Positions 19,401 to 28,809 are shown, counted from the stretch's first letter. The stretch: DNA of 64,000 nucleotides from Echinicola jeungdonensis (GCF_030409905.1 NZ_JAUFQT010000001.1:2254001-2318000), one strand, 5' to 3'. Made by a program: numbers and translations. The notes: generated from the sequence alone by a model not told the origin.

Positions 19401-20002
19401 ATAATGCGGTAAAAACGCTTCCGGATTGGATGGGAAATTATGGGAAAACCAAAGACCAGGCTGTCAATAGCCGGAGAGATGTTTTTGAAGTTTATCAGAA
19501 AAAGGCCAAAGCAGGTCAAACCATCCAGCTTGGTCCAAATGGTCAAAATGCAAAGTCCATGTATAGTGTTGTAGTAGTACCCACATATACTATGGGTGAA
19601 GGGGATGAAGCCCGGCCAGTGGTAACGCAGGAAGCTGAATTGGCGGAATTTAGTGGAGAAGGTATTGAAAAAGGAAACTTTAAGGAAAGTGACTATATCT
19701 CCTTTTCAGAAAATAACCGACAAGAACTTTCCTGGGAAGTCAATCCAGGTTTGGCGGGGATTTACCTCATCCGGTTTAGGTACATGAACATTTCTGATCA
19801 CCCTATTAAAGTACGTTTGCAAATAGAAGCAGATAATGGGGTGATGATGCGGGATGAAGAAATTACTTTCCCAGTCAAGGATGAAAAGTGGAAAATACTG
19901 AATACTACCACAGGAAGCATGATTAATGCCGGTAAATACACTATCAGGATATTTGCTGATGATATGGGTGGTCTTTGGGTGGACCGCATGGAGTTCCAAT
20001 AG
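16457..20002 (+). CDS. GH2 beta-galactosidase-like enzyme with malectin and CBM35/6-like domains
   Basis: At 1181 residues this is much longer than a plain GH2. Signal peptide to about residue 24 (LRLNAQE). Sugar-binding jelly roll ~30-210 (VPHNWDQYEGF), Ig-like domain ~210-320, TIM barrel ~320-600 with acid/base Glu439 in WGLQNEST and probable nucleophile Glu519 in LHTEGPF, then an Ig-like tail. Residues ~715-890 are a malectin-type domain (YRVNAGGPDFTD, YLVELYFNEPWYG), and ~1060-1181 a CBM35/6-like domain (EAELAEFSGEG, WVDRMEF). Likely a secreted beta-galactosidase or related exo-glycosidase held on the polymer by its two binding modules. Same direction as the following GH2, 178 bp apart. 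Confidence 0.85.
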   Translation: MFINFIKSFWFVMLLSCSLVLRLNAQEVRQEISLNQNWKTIASGPKPLIEKNFEQPNFDDENWLKVDVPHNWDQYEGFRRMKHGNRHGAAWYRKQIHLDPKNQGKQHFLFFEGVGSYATVYVNGEKVGEHAGGRTTFTLDITDAVSFEGENTIAVKADHPAMIADLPWVCGGCSGEWGFSEGSQPMGIFRPVSLVVTAPVRIEPFGVHIWSDEEISKEAAQLHINTELKNYGKETRKLTLVNRLLDAKGEEVDQQKQEISIAPGKIEKFQQATPVLENPHLWSPKDPYLYTMVTEVQENGQVIDELKTPYGIRWVSWPAGRNDGDHRFFINGEPLYINGICEYEHLMGQSHAFTDQQVQSRVDQMLAAGFNAFRDAHQPHNFKYHEQWDKNGILFWTQFSAHIWYDTPDFRENFKKRLRDWVKERRNSPSVVLWGLQNESTIPKAFAKECTEIIREMDPSTSSQRLVTTCNGGEGTDWNVIQNWSGTYGGDPHQYGEELSEQILNGEFGAWRTLGLHTEGPFDQDGIYSEDRFYQLMQIKVREAEEHKDSLAGQFHWLFNSHENPGRIQNGEAFRDIDRVGPINYKGLVTPWEEPTDTYFMFRSEYAPKETEPMVYIVSHTWPNRWTEPGVKDSLVVFSNCDEVELFNGVNGQSLGKKSNPGLGYNFQWDQVDIQYNVLKAIGYVDGEAVAEDMILLHHLPKAPEFDQLYEDTDLLKGREGYEYLYRVNAGGPDFTDQHGQLWMADVPRSNDKFWGSVSWTDDFKDLPAFYASQRRIHDPIKGTKEWELFQNFRFGKHKLKFEFPLPDGEYLVELYFNEPWYGTGGGMDAEGWRDFDVAVSGDTVLQNLDVWSEVGHDHALKKVVKGKSKDGLLTISFPKITSGQALISGIAIASPIENPVPALSSPKNILALKTTDEDQAEVKTWLDNGQNQYLNSPLQFNQLPYKLFGADWICFNAGLNDKDFNGSFEVQEASNVFVLMDNAVKTLPDWMGNYGKTKDQAVNSRRDVFEVYQKKAKAGQTIQLGPNGQNAKSMYSVVVVPTYTMGEGDEARPVVTQEAELAEFSGEGIEKGNFKESDYISFSENNRQELSWEVNPGLAGIYLIRFRYMNISDHPIKVRLQIEADNGVMMRDEEITFPVKDEKWKILNTTTGSMINAGKYTIRIFADDMGGLWVDRMEFQ

Positions 20003-20140
20003 GGTTTTACCCATAGATAAAATAGGCAATTAATTTACCACGTAGGTACAATAGGACACACAGGGGCGGATTTAAAGATAAAAAAGTACCTATTGTGACC
20101 TATATTATCTGTTGTTGTTCAAAATAAGAAAAACTAAAAT

Positions 20141-20166
20141 TTGCGGCCTTGGCGCCACTGCGAGAA
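20141..20166. repeat. Dispersed GCG-rich repeat, half copy
   Basis: TTGCGGCCTTGGCGCCACTG followed by CGAGAA is one half of the degenerate intergenic repeat seen at 16306-16368. It lies 15 bp upstream of the next GH2 start codon. Confidence 0.6.
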
Positions 20167-20180
20167 ATTAAATATTTGAA

Positions 20181-22622
20181 ATGCGAAAATTATTTTCATT
20201 AATTGGTGCTTCCATATTGTTCCTGGCCTTTTTTGGTTGTACGAAACCGTCCAAAGAAGCACGTTTGATCCACGATTTTAATAAAGATTGGCAATTTCAT
20301 TTGGGGGATCATCCTGATGCCATCCAAATGGATTTTGATGCCAGTGATTGGAGAAACCTAAGACTTCCCCATGACTGGAGTATTGAAGGGGAATTTAGCG
20401 AGGATCATCCTACAAGGCCGGAAGGCGGAGCTTTACCAGCTGGTATTGGTTGGTACCGAAAAACATTCACCGTGCCACAGGAAGCTGCAAATAAAGAAGC
20501 TGCAAATAAAACAACATGGGTGGAGTTTGATGGGGTTTATCGAAATGGAGAAGTCTGGATCAATGGCCAACATTTGGGAAAAAGACCCAATGGTTACAGC
20601 TCTTTTCATTATGACCTGACCCCTTATCTGAATTATGGAGATAGCTCCAATATAATTGCAGTGAAGGTGGACAATTCCCAACAGCCTAATTCCCGTTGGT
20701 ACACTGGATCCGGAATTTACCGAAATGTCCGTTTAGTGACAACAGGAAAGGTGCATGTTGCCCATTGGGGAAGTTTTGTGACAACACCCGAGGTAAGTGA
20801 GGATGTCGCCAAAGTTAACTTCCAGTTGAACCTGAAAAATGATGGTAAGGAAGATCAGCCGTTGAAGGTCTTATCCAAAATCATTGACCAGGAAAATAAG
20901 GTAATTGCTTCTTTGGAAACAGACAGCCTGATTGCTGCCAATGCGGTGGTATTGGTTGAGCAGGATTTTTCTGTTCAGTCTCCAAAATTATGGTCTCCGG
21001 ATAATCCTTATATGTATCAGGTACAGACGGAGGTTTATGTCAATGACCAATTGGTGGACAATTATCAAACTCCTTTGGGAATCCGTTATTTCTCTTTCGA
21101 TCCGGAAGAAGGTTTTTTCCTTAATGGAGAATACATGAAAATCCTAGGTGTATGTAATCACCATGACTTGGGCGCTTTGGGTGCAGCTGTTAATAAAAGA
21201 GCCATTGAAAGACGGTTGGAAATATTGAAAGAAATGGGTGCCAATGCCATCCGTACAGCCCATAATCCACCCTCTCCGGAATTGTTGCAGTTATGTGACA
21301 GCATGGGATTTATTGTACAAGATGAAGCTTTTGATGTTTGGAAAAAGAAAAAAGTGGATGCAGATGGTCACCTTTTCTGGGATGAATGGCACAAAAGAGA
21401 CCTGGAGGATCTGATCCTAAGAGATCGAAACCATCCTTCCATCATGATGTGGAGCATTGGAAATGAAATCAGGGAGCAGTTTGACAGCACTGGCCTTACC
21501 ATCACCAAAGAACTGGTGGATATAGTGAAAAACCTGGACACCACCCGTCCTGTAACCTGTGCTTTGACCGAGAATATCCCCGATAAAAATTATATCTATC
21601 AGTCTGGTGCTTTGGATCTTTTGGGCTTTAATTATAAGCACAAGGACCATAAGAATTTTCCGGAATGGTACCCTGGAGAGAAACTGATTGCTACAGAAAA
21701 TATGTCTGCCTTGGCAACAAGAGGGCAATATGATCTCCCTTCAGATACCACCATGCGATGGCCTCAAGCCCATGATATTCCACTGGAAACAGGCAATGAA
21801 GATTTGACCGTATCCGCATATGATCAAGTTTCTGCCTATTGGGGAAGCACCCATGAGGAGACCTGGAAATCCATCAAAGACCAGGATTTCATGTCAGGGC
21901 TTTTTGTATGGACAGGCTTTGATTATCTGGGAGAGCCTATTCCTTACCCTTATCCTGCCAGAAGCTCTTATTTTGGGATAATTGATTTGGCTGGTTTCCC
22001 AAAAGACAGTTATTACATGTACCAAAGTGAATGGACTGACAAGGCTATGTTGCATGTATTCCCTCACTGGAATTGGCAAGAAGGGCAAGAAGTGGATATT
22101 TGGGCTTATTACAACCAAGCTGATGAAGTGGAGCTTTTTCTGAATGGTGAGTCCCAGGGTGTGAAAAAGAAAGAGGGTGATGATCTACATGTTATGTGGA
22201 GGATTCCATTTGAGCCAGGCACCCTTAAAGTTATTTCAAGAAAAGATGGAAAAGTTGTTTTGGAAAAAGAAATCCATACTGCTGGGGAAGCTTCCAGAAT
22301 CGAAATGACTCCGGACAGAATCCAATTAAAAGCCAATGGAAAAGACATGTCCTTTATCACGGTAAATATTTTGGATGAGGAAGGCAACCTTGTGCCAGAA
22401 GCTGACAACGTGGTGAATTTTGAAATTGTTGGAGAAGGCCATATTGCCGGTGTGGACAATGGCTACCAGGCCAGTCTGGAACCATTTAAAGCAGATTACA
22501 GGAAAGCCTTCCATGGCAAATGCCTGGTGATAGTTGAAACCAATGAAAATGCCGGAAAAATCACCCTGAAAGCCACTGCTGAAGGACTTGAGCCTTCAGA
22601 AATTGTGCTGGAGACCAATTGA
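20181..22622 (+). CDS. GH2 beta-galactosidase lipoprotein
   Basis: An 813-residue lipoprotein (LAFFGC, Cys20). It has the standard order: jelly roll (LPHDWSIEGEF near residue 75), Ig-like domain, TIM barrel with acid/base Glu429 in WSIGNEIREQ and nucleophile Glu506 in LIATENMSA, then DUF4982-like and a C-terminal Ig-like domain (ITVNILDEEGNLVPEADN). Closest in character to Bacteroidota beta-galactosidases. A perfect 15-bp tandem duplication (GAAGCTGCAAATAAA twice, 20481-20510) inserts EAANK twice in the loop after FTVPQ; it keeps the frame and is probably harmless. Last gene of the group, followed by the strong terminator at 22838-22888. Confidence 0.9.
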   Translation: MRKLFSLIGASILFLAFFGCTKPSKEARLIHDFNKDWQFHLGDHPDAIQMDFDASDWRNLRLPHDWSIEGEFSEDHPTRPEGGALPAGIGWYRKTFTVPQEAANKEAANKTTWVEFDGVYRNGEVWINGQHLGKRPNGYSSFHYDLTPYLNYGDSSNIIAVKVDNSQQPNSRWYTGSGIYRNVRLVTTGKVHVAHWGSFVTTPEVSEDVAKVNFQLNLKNDGKEDQPLKVLSKIIDQENKVIASLETDSLIAANAVVLVEQDFSVQSPKLWSPDNPYMYQVQTEVYVNDQLVDNYQTPLGIRYFSFDPEEGFFLNGEYMKILGVCNHHDLGALGAAVNKRAIERRLEILKEMGANAIRTAHNPPSPELLQLCDSMGFIVQDEAFDVWKKKKVDADGHLFWDEWHKRDLEDLILRDRNHPSIMMWSIGNEIREQFDSTGLTITKELVDIVKNLDTTRPVTCALTENIPDKNYIYQSGALDLLGFNYKHKDHKNFPEWYPGEKLIATENMSALATRGQYDLPSDTTMRWPQAHDIPLETGNEDLTVSAYDQVSAYWGSTHEETWKSIKDQDFMSGLFVWTGFDYLGEPIPYPYPARSSYFGIIDLAGFPKDSYYMYQSEWTDKAMLHVFPHWNWQEGQEVDIWAYYNQADEVELFLNGESQGVKKKEGDDLHVMWRIPFEPGTLKVISRKDGKVVLEKEIHTAGEASRIEMTPDRIQLKANGKDMSFITVNILDEEGNLVPEADNVVNFEIVGEGHIAGVDNGYQASLEPFKADYRKAFHGKCLVIVETNENAGKITLKATAEGLEPSEIVLETN
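20481..20510. repeat. 15-bp in-frame tandem duplication inside GH2 gene
   Basis: GAAGCTGCAAATAAA occurs twice with no mismatch, giving EAANKEAANK in the protein. The lack of any divergence between the units suggests a recent slippage event. Confidence 0.9.
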
Positions 22623-22837
22623 TTAATTGATTGGTTGGGGAGCAACCGAGGTTGTATTTGCCTGAGTTCGAATTTAAGGAACCGAAATAAAGTCGTTAAC
22701 GTCATTGCGGACCCTGTTAAAAAGGGGAAGTAGGAGGGAGGGTGTGGAAATCTCCTTTTGATGGAATTCCCTTTGTTTCCCTTCCGCAATTTCCCTACAT
22801 GCCTGGATTATTTTTTTTCGTTAGGAGGTTAATATAT

Positions 22838-22888
22838 GGAAAGGAAGCATAAGGAGAAATTTTCTCCTTATGCTTCCTTTCCTTTTTT
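22838..22888 (+). terminator. Rho-independent terminator with 22-bp stem, overlapping the araC-family 3' end
   Basis: 22838-22859 and 22861-22882 are perfect reverse complements (left arm begins GGAAAGGAAGCATAAGG), followed by TTTTTT at 22883-22888. In the plus direction it is a very strong terminator for the GH2 group. The right arm contains the last codons and stop (22868-22870) of the minus-strand AraC-type gene, whose final residues GKEA are therefore encoded by the stem. On the minus strand no T run follows directly. Confidence 0.9.
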
Positions 22889-23821
22889 CCGTATTTGGGA
22901 TTGATATTTCCCAGGGGTAATGCCAGTTCGTTGTGAAAAAGTGGAGGTAAAATGCTGCAATGAAGAAAACCCGCAGGTAAAAGCAATATCAGTCAATTCC
23001 ATTTCATTCTCCCCAAGAATCAATTCCTTTGCCTTATCCACTTTCAAATTGATGATAAAACTATTGGGAGGGTAACCAGTCAGCCTTTTGACTTCATCAG
23101 TGAATTTCGTTTTTCCCATGCCAAAGGACACAGCTATATCCTCTACAATCCATTTTTTGGTCAAATCACCCAATATCATTTGGGTAAGGGTATCAATAAA
23201 ATGGTCTTCTTCTCCGATCTTTTGCTTCCTGTTGGAAAGGTGACGGTACAGGTCAATCAATAGGTTTTCAAGGATGTTGGCAACAATGATTTCGAATCCT
23301 TCTTCCTGTTCATCCAGCTCCTTTTTAAGTTCTGTAAAGTACTTTTTAAAGGTCTTCGCTTTTTTGAGTACCAAGCCATCCTCGTCTGCAATTAGTTTGC
23401 CCAATTCCTGTTGAAAACCTGGGGATAATTTGGTCCATTTGCCAAGGTTAAGAGGTTTGGAGGGTGAAAAGTCTTCTGGATTGATAATGATCCAATTGAT
23501 TTGGCCCATGTCCATTTTCCCTGCTGGACTTCCGTTCCAAAGCCATGGAGCAGTGACAGAAAGGTCATCAGGAAGCAGTTCTATTGACCGGTCTTCGATG
23601 ACCCAATCGTATTTTCCACTTTCTATAAAATGAATTTCAATCCCGTCATTTAAGTGGGGACGCATATTTTCATCCATCCTGACTTTGGAAAACTTCATGC
23701 TTCCAAACTGGTTGATGAATGGGATTCTGACCAGTGGTCCTTTATTGCCTTCATGCCACCAGGTTCCTGATTCCCCAGATTTGGTTTTTTCCGCTAATGG
23801 GTGGTCTTTTGAATATTCCAT
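22868..23821 (-). CDS. AraC-family transcriptional regulator
   Basis: A 317-residue cytoplasmic protein. The N-terminal ~150 residues are a cupin-like sensing domain (HLNDGIEIHFIESGKYDWVI), and residues ~210-310 hold two helix-turn-helix motifs of the AraC type (KKWIVEDIAVSFGMGKTKF; ELTDIAFTCGFSSLQHF, then TGITPGKY). It probably senses a sugar and controls the neighbouring PUL genes. It is divergent from the first susC gene with a ~205-bp shared upstream region and convergent with the GH2 group. It is the only regulator gene I could identify in the whole window, so other promoters must be controlled from elsewhere or by this protein. Confidence 0.88.
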   Translation of the reverse strand: MEYSKDHPLAEKTKSGESGTWWHEGNKGPLVRIPFINQFGSMKFSKVRMDENMRPHLNDGIEIHFIESGKYDWVIEDRSIELLPDDLSVTAPWLWNGSPAGKMDMGQINWIIINPEDFSPSKPLNLGKWTKLSPGFQQELGKLIADEDGLVLKKAKTFKKYFTELKKELDEQEEGFEIIVANILENLLIDLYRHLSNRKQKIGEEDHFIDTLTQMILGDLTKKWIVEDIAVSFGMGKTKFTDEVKRLTGYPPNSFIINLKVDKAKELILGENEMELTDIAFTCGFSSLQHFTSTFSQRTGITPGKYQSQIRKKGKEA

Positions 23822-24026
23822 TGGTATTTTGGGTGATTATTTCAATTCGCTAAAATACAATATAAAAGGCAAAATATTTTAATAAATGGTAAAAAGGGAA
23901 ATAAAAGTAAATAAAACCATGTAGTTTATAAAATCGAGCGTTGATTGAATTTTGCATGATTTGATTTTTTATAATTCTAATATTAAGGGTGATTGATGTT
24001 TCAATAACCCGAAAACCAAATATTAG

Positions 24027-27000
24027 ATGAATGTAAAATTACTCAGCGCATCGGTGCTGTTGGCTTTTAGTGCTCAGCTTTCAGCAGATGCCATGGGAAA
24101 AGGAAATTCCTATTTCCCCTTCCTACCAAAAGAGCACAATTCCAAAAATTCTTCAGAATTAAAAACCCCAGTGGACCGGGTGATCCGGGGAAGGGTCATT
24201 GATGGAGCCAATGACCAAAGCATCCCCGGGGTTAATGTCCGGGAAAAAGGTACTTCAAGGGGTACAGTTACTGATATTGATGGAAAATTTGAAATGGAAA
24301 TCAGCGATAATGCTGAAACCCTCATTTTTTCCTTTATCGGTTATCAAACCTTGGAAGTACCCGTTGGAAACCAATCAGTTTTTGAGGTCACCCTCCAGCC
24401 GGATATTAAAAGTCTGGACGAGGTGGTTGTGGTCGGATATGGTACCCAGACCAAAAGAAATGTGACCGGTTCTGTCAGTTCAGTGGACCTGGAGCAATTG
24501 GAAAGCCAGCCTAATACCAATATTGCCCAAGCCCTTAGAGGCCGGGTAGCCGGAGTTCAGTTTACTGACAATGGCAGGCCTGGACAAGGCGGAAATATTT
24601 TGGTTCGTGGGCAAAGATCAATTACCGCTAGTAATGACCCCCTGATTATTTTGGACGGGGCCTTCTATAATGGAAATCTGGCAGATATCAACCCTAACGA
24701 TATTGAGTCCATGGAAGTCTTGAAAGATGCTTCTGCAGCAGCTATCTATGGTTCAAGGGCTGCCAATGGTGTGATTTTGATTTCTTCCAAAAGAGGTACC
24801 TCTGAAAAGCCCACCATCCGGTTTAACAGTTATTTCGGTGCTTCAGGCTGGAGCCATAAAATGCCTTTATATTCCCCAGAAAGTTACCTGCAAAGAAGGC
24901 TGGATTTCCGTTCCCAAAACCAACCTAATGCCACTGAAGTACCAGTTAGGGAGCTGCTCAATGCTCCTGAAAAGGAAATGTATGATGCCGGGAAGACCAT
25001 TGATCCATGGGAAGAAATTTCTCAAGAGGCTACCCAGCAATCTTATAACTTGAGTGTTTCCGGGCGTACTGATAAGACTAACTATTTTATCTCTGGAAGT
25101 TATACGGATGAAGATGGGTTGATTTATGGAGACCGGGCCAGCAGAATATCGGCCAGGTTAAATCTGGAAAATCAAATTACTGACTGGTTAAAAGTTGGAA
25201 TAAACTCCCAGTTTACCCAAAGAGATCAATCCGGAGTGGAGGCCAGTGTTTTGAATGGCTACTGGTTAAGCCCATATGCCAAAATGTATTTTGATGAAGC
25301 GGAGACAGATCCAGTGCCTTACCCAACAGATGATAACCTGGTAAGTAACCCCATGTTCAATGCCTTGACCATGGACAATGAGGAAATTTCCAATAACCTT
25401 TTTGCCAATATCTTCGCGGAGATTGATGTTCCTTTTGTAGAGGGGCTTTCTTATAAATTCAGCTACAATCCCAATATCAGATGGGATCATGATTATTCCT
25501 TCCAGCCGATTTATCAAAGAAATGATATCAACAATATCGGATTGGGAAGAAAGTTCAACAGAAACCGGATGAACTGGCAGTATGAAAATTTGGTAACCTA
25601 TACCAAGGAAATCAATGATCATAAGTTTGATTTGACCTTATTATATGGCAGGAACCATAGTTTTTCCGAAGGCACCTTTGTAGAAGGACGCGGCTTTGTC
25701 AATGATGCCAATAGCTGGAATAATCTTGACATTGCCCAGACCCAGATCATTGAAACAGAAGCTACCCAGCAAGATGGGGTGTCTTCTATGGCCAGGTTAA
25801 ATTATCAATTTAAAAACCGTTACCTGGTAACATTGACTGCCAGAAGAGATGGTTCTTCTGTGTTTGGAGCAGATAAAAAGTTTGGAACCTTCCCTTCAAT
25901 AGCTTTAGGCTGGGTGATGAGTGATGAACCATTTATGATGCAACAAAACACCTTTGATATGCTGAAGTGGAGACTTTCCTATGGGGAAGTGGGTAACCAA
26001 GCGGTGACTCCTTACCGTTCATTGGATCGTTCATCCTCTTGGCAGTATGTGTTTGGATCCGAAACCTATACTGCCTTATTCCCGGATCCAGCATATATGC
26101 CTAACCCAAGTTTGGGATGGGAAACAACCAAGTCTTTCAATGCCGCAGTTGATTTTGAAATGTGGCAGGGAAGAATTACCGGTACCCTGGAATATTATGA
26201 TATGACTACCAATGACCTATTGTTGGCCAGAAGCTTACCTGCCATGACAGGATTCTGGACCACTACAGCCAACCTGGGTCAAACCAGTAATAATGGTTTC
26301 GAAATTACTTTGAATACGGTCAATGTCCGAAACCAAGATTTCCAATGGAATTCTACCTTTACTTTTTCTACTAATAAAAACCGGATTGACCACTTGTATT
26401 ATGTGGATTCCGATGGTGATGGTCAGGAGGATGATGACCTGGGTAACCGATGGTTTATTGGACAGCCGATTGGTGTGATCTATGATTATGAGTTTGATGG
26501 CATCTACCAAGAAGGAGATGATCTGCCAGAAGGTTATCAGCCTGGATGGGTAAGGGTAAAAGATCAGAATAATGATGGTTCCATTACCACAGATGACCGA
26601 AAAGTGTTAGGTCAGACCCAACCTAAATACAGACTGGGCCTTAATAACCAGTTAAGCTACAAGGACTTTACCTTCTCCTTCTTTATCAATGCCATGACAG
26701 GCTGGGATGCTCAGCTCAACCTTTTGGATGTAAGCACCAGTACTGGAAACAGTTTCCCTGGTAGATCCGTGAATTTCCTCGATGCAGGTTATTGGACTCC
26801 AGAAAATCAGTCCAACACCAGACCAGGGTTAACTTATACCAATCCATTGGGCAGAGGTTATTACCAAAGCAGAGATTTTGTCAGGTTGCAGGATGTGACT
26901 TTTGCTTATGACCTGCCAAAACCAATAACAGAAAGATTGAAAATTAACAGCTTGAGGTTTTATGTGAGTGGAAGAAACTTAGCTACCATTACTAATTGGA

Positions 27001-27092
27001 TGGGGCCAGATCCTGAAAGTGGTAATAATACCATCACCAATCTGTACCCTACCTCCAGAACCATTATCGGAGGGATTAACCTAAGTTTCTAA
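24027..27092 (+). CDS. SusC-like TonB-dependent outer-membrane receptor 1
   Basis: A 1021-residue protein. N-terminal signal (LLSASVLLAFSAQLSADA), a carboxypeptidase-regulatory-like domain at residues ~53-125 (IRGRVIDGANDQSIPGVNV), a TonB-box-like stretch LDEVVVVGYGTQTK, a plug domain ~145-260 (NIDPNDIESMEVLKDAS-type segment) and a beta barrel ending in GGINLSF. Transports oligosaccharides across the outer membrane with its SusD partner, 29 bp downstream. Starts at the first ATG after the divergent region with the AraC gene, whose product is the obvious regulator candidate. Confidence 0.95.
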   Translation: MNVKLLSASVLLAFSAQLSADAMGKGNSYFPFLPKEHNSKNSSELKTPVDRVIRGRVIDGANDQSIPGVNVREKGTSRGTVTDIDGKFEMEISDNAETLIFSFIGYQTLEVPVGNQSVFEVTLQPDIKSLDEVVVVGYGTQTKRNVTGSVSSVDLEQLESQPNTNIAQALRGRVAGVQFTDNGRPGQGGNILVRGQRSITASNDPLIILDGAFYNGNLADINPNDIESMEVLKDASAAAIYGSRAANGVILISSKRGTSEKPTIRFNSYFGASGWSHKMPLYSPESYLQRRLDFRSQNQPNATEVPVRELLNAPEKEMYDAGKTIDPWEEISQEATQQSYNLSVSGRTDKTNYFISGSYTDEDGLIYGDRASRISARLNLENQITDWLKVGINSQFTQRDQSGVEASVLNGYWLSPYAKMYFDEAETDPVPYPTDDNLVSNPMFNALTMDNEEISNNLFANIFAEIDVPFVEGLSYKFSYNPNIRWDHDYSFQPIYQRNDINNIGLGRKFNRNRMNWQYENLVTYTKEINDHKFDLTLLYGRNHSFSEGTFVEGRGFVNDANSWNNLDIAQTQIIETEATQQDGVSSMARLNYQFKNRYLVTLTARRDGSSVFGADKKFGTFPSIALGWVMSDEPFMMQQNTFDMLKWRLSYGEVGNQAVTPYRSLDRSSSWQYVFGSETYTALFPDPAYMPNPSLGWETTKSFNAAVDFEMWQGRITGTLEYYDMTTNDLLLARSLPAMTGFWTTTANLGQTSNNGFEITLNTVNVRNQDFQWNSTFTFSTNKNRIDHLYYVDSDGDGQEDDDLGNRWFIGQPIGVIYDYEFDGIYQEGDDLPEGYQPGWVRVKDQNNDGSITTDDRKVLGQTQPKYRLGLNNQLSYKDFTFSFFINAMTGWDAQLNLLDVSTSTGNSFPGRSVNFLDAGYWTPENQSNTRPGLTYTNPLGRGYYQSRDFVRLQDVTFAYDLPKPITERLKINSLRFYVSGRNLATITNWMGPDPESGNNTITNLYPTSRTIIGGINLSF

Positions 27093-27121
27093 ATCTTTTC
27101 ACGAGCTAATCCAAAATACCT

Positions 27122-28774
27122 ATGAAGTTTATCAAAAATATATATCAAAAATTCGCACCCAGCCATAAGGCCATTGCTATGGGCTTATTGGTTGCCTTAA
27201 GCCATAGTGCTTGTGACGATAATTTTCTGGACGAAGAACCCCAGGATTTCCTCAACTCCGATGTGGTTTTGACTAATGAGGAGGGATTTGAAAGTGCTAT
27301 TGTAGGCCTCCATGAATCAGCAAGGCACCTTTACTTCCGGGAGGATGGGTCTAAAATGCAGTCCATGTACTACGGGACAGACATTGCCATCACAGGAGAC
27401 CGTACATTAGCTGATTTCCATGACTATCCTACCTGGTTAACCCCAACACTTTATGCAGTGGAGCACTATTGGAACTGGGCCTACAGGAATATGATGCCAA
27501 GGGCCAATACGGTTATCCAATATGCAGAAGAAGGTGATTTCTGGGAAAGTGAAGAAGATAGAAATGCAGTCATTGCCGAAGCTCGCTTTTTCAGGGCATA
27601 TGCCTATAATTTCCTGGCCAATCTTTATGGAGGAGTACCAATTGTAGATCAATTGTACAGGGCCCCCAAAGCAGATTTCACCAGGGCCTCAAGGGAAGAA
27701 GTATATGATTTTGCAAGGCAAGATCTGGAATTTGCTTCAGAGTGGTTGCCAGAAACCACAGATATGGAAGGCCGCATTACCAAAGCTGCTGCCGACCATC
27801 TTTTATCTGAAGTATACATCAACCTTGGGCGTTATCAGGATGCCGTGGAAAGTGCCTCCAGGGTAATTGATGATGAAAAATACCATTTAATGACCGAAAG
27901 GTTTGGTGCCCATACCGATGAACCTGGGGATGTAATTTCCGATTTGCATGGTCAGGACAATATCAACCGTTCTTCTGGCAATATGGAAACCATTTGGGCC
28001 CTTCAATTTGAGCCCCGAACAGTTCCTGGCGGAACCGTGGAAAACAGTAAATGGAAAGGTGTAACCTGGCTGAGAGCCTGGGGACCAAAATGGTGGGACA
28101 TCACCGACCCCAATGGCGAAAAGGGCATGCAGCTTTCCGTGGATAGTCTTGGCCGTGGCGTTGCCTGGGTAAGACCAACTGATTACTTCAATTACGAAGT
28201 TTGGGAAGATTATCCTAATGACATCAGAAATTCTGAACATAACATCCGCAGAGAATATTATTACAACAATCCGGAGTCTGAATATTTCGGCCAAAAAGTG
28301 GAATTTGATCCAGATCGATTGGATTCCATGGTGCAATATTATCCCATGTTGAGAAAGGTAGAAGGGGATGCCGAAAAAAAAGAAGGTGCCAACTATGGTC
28401 GTTCTTTAAAAGATGTGTATTTAATGCGCGTGGCAGAAACCTACCTGCTCAGGGCAGAAGCTTACTTCTTGTTGGGAGATGCGGCCAATGCAGCAGCTGA
28501 CATCAATGCCGTAAGAGGCCGTGCCAATGCATCATTGGTGACTCCTGGAGAGGTGGATTTGGATTATATCCTGGACGAAAGGGCCCGTGAGTTGATTATT
28601 GAAGAAAACAGAAGGTTGACTCTAAACAGAATGGGTAAGCTGGTAGAGAGAACCCGCCTATACAACCCACAAAGTGGACCAAGTATCAAGGATTACCATA
28701 ACCTGTTCCCCATCCCACAATCGACAATTGATGCCAATATCGATAAAATGATGGAACAGAATCCAGAATATTAG
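27122..28774 (+). CDS. SusD/RagB family nutrient-binding lipoprotein 1
   Basis: A 550-residue surface lipoprotein (ALSHSAC, Cys31, followed by DDNFLDEEPQDF). It shows the SusD pattern: N-terminal TPR-like helices (ARFFRAYAYNFLANLYGGVP), a variable middle that would contact sugar, and the C-terminal block YLLRAEAYFLLGDAANAAAD and FPIPQSTIDANIDKMMEQNP. It captures glycan at the surface and lids the SusC1 barrel. Co-transcribed with susC1 (29-bp gap); a wobble-paired terminator follows at 28810-28840. Confidence 0.95.
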   Translation: MKFIKNIYQKFAPSHKAIAMGLLVALSHSACDDNFLDEEPQDFLNSDVVLTNEEGFESAIVGLHESARHLYFREDGSKMQSMYYGTDIAITGDRTLADFHDYPTWLTPTLYAVEHYWNWAYRNMMPRANTVIQYAEEGDFWESEEDRNAVIAEARFFRAYAYNFLANLYGGVPIVDQLYRAPKADFTRASREEVYDFARQDLEFASEWLPETTDMEGRITKAAADHLLSEVYINLGRYQDAVESASRVIDDEKYHLMTERFGAHTDEPGDVISDLHGQDNINRSSGNMETIWALQFEPRTVPGGTVENSKWKGVTWLRAWGPKWWDITDPNGEKGMQLSVDSLGRGVAWVRPTDYFNYEVWEDYPNDIRNSEHNIRREYYYNNPESEYFGQKVEFDPDRLDSMVQYYPMLRKVEGDAEKKEGANYGRSLKDVYLMRVAETYLLRAEAYFLLGDAANAAADINAVRGRANASLVTPGEVDLDYILDERARELIIEENRRLTLNRMGKLVERTRLYNPQSGPSIKDYHNLFPIPQSTIDANIDKMMEQNPEY

Positions 28775-28809
28775 TTGATTTAGTTTTGTTTTTAAAGCTA
28801 GGGTAATGA

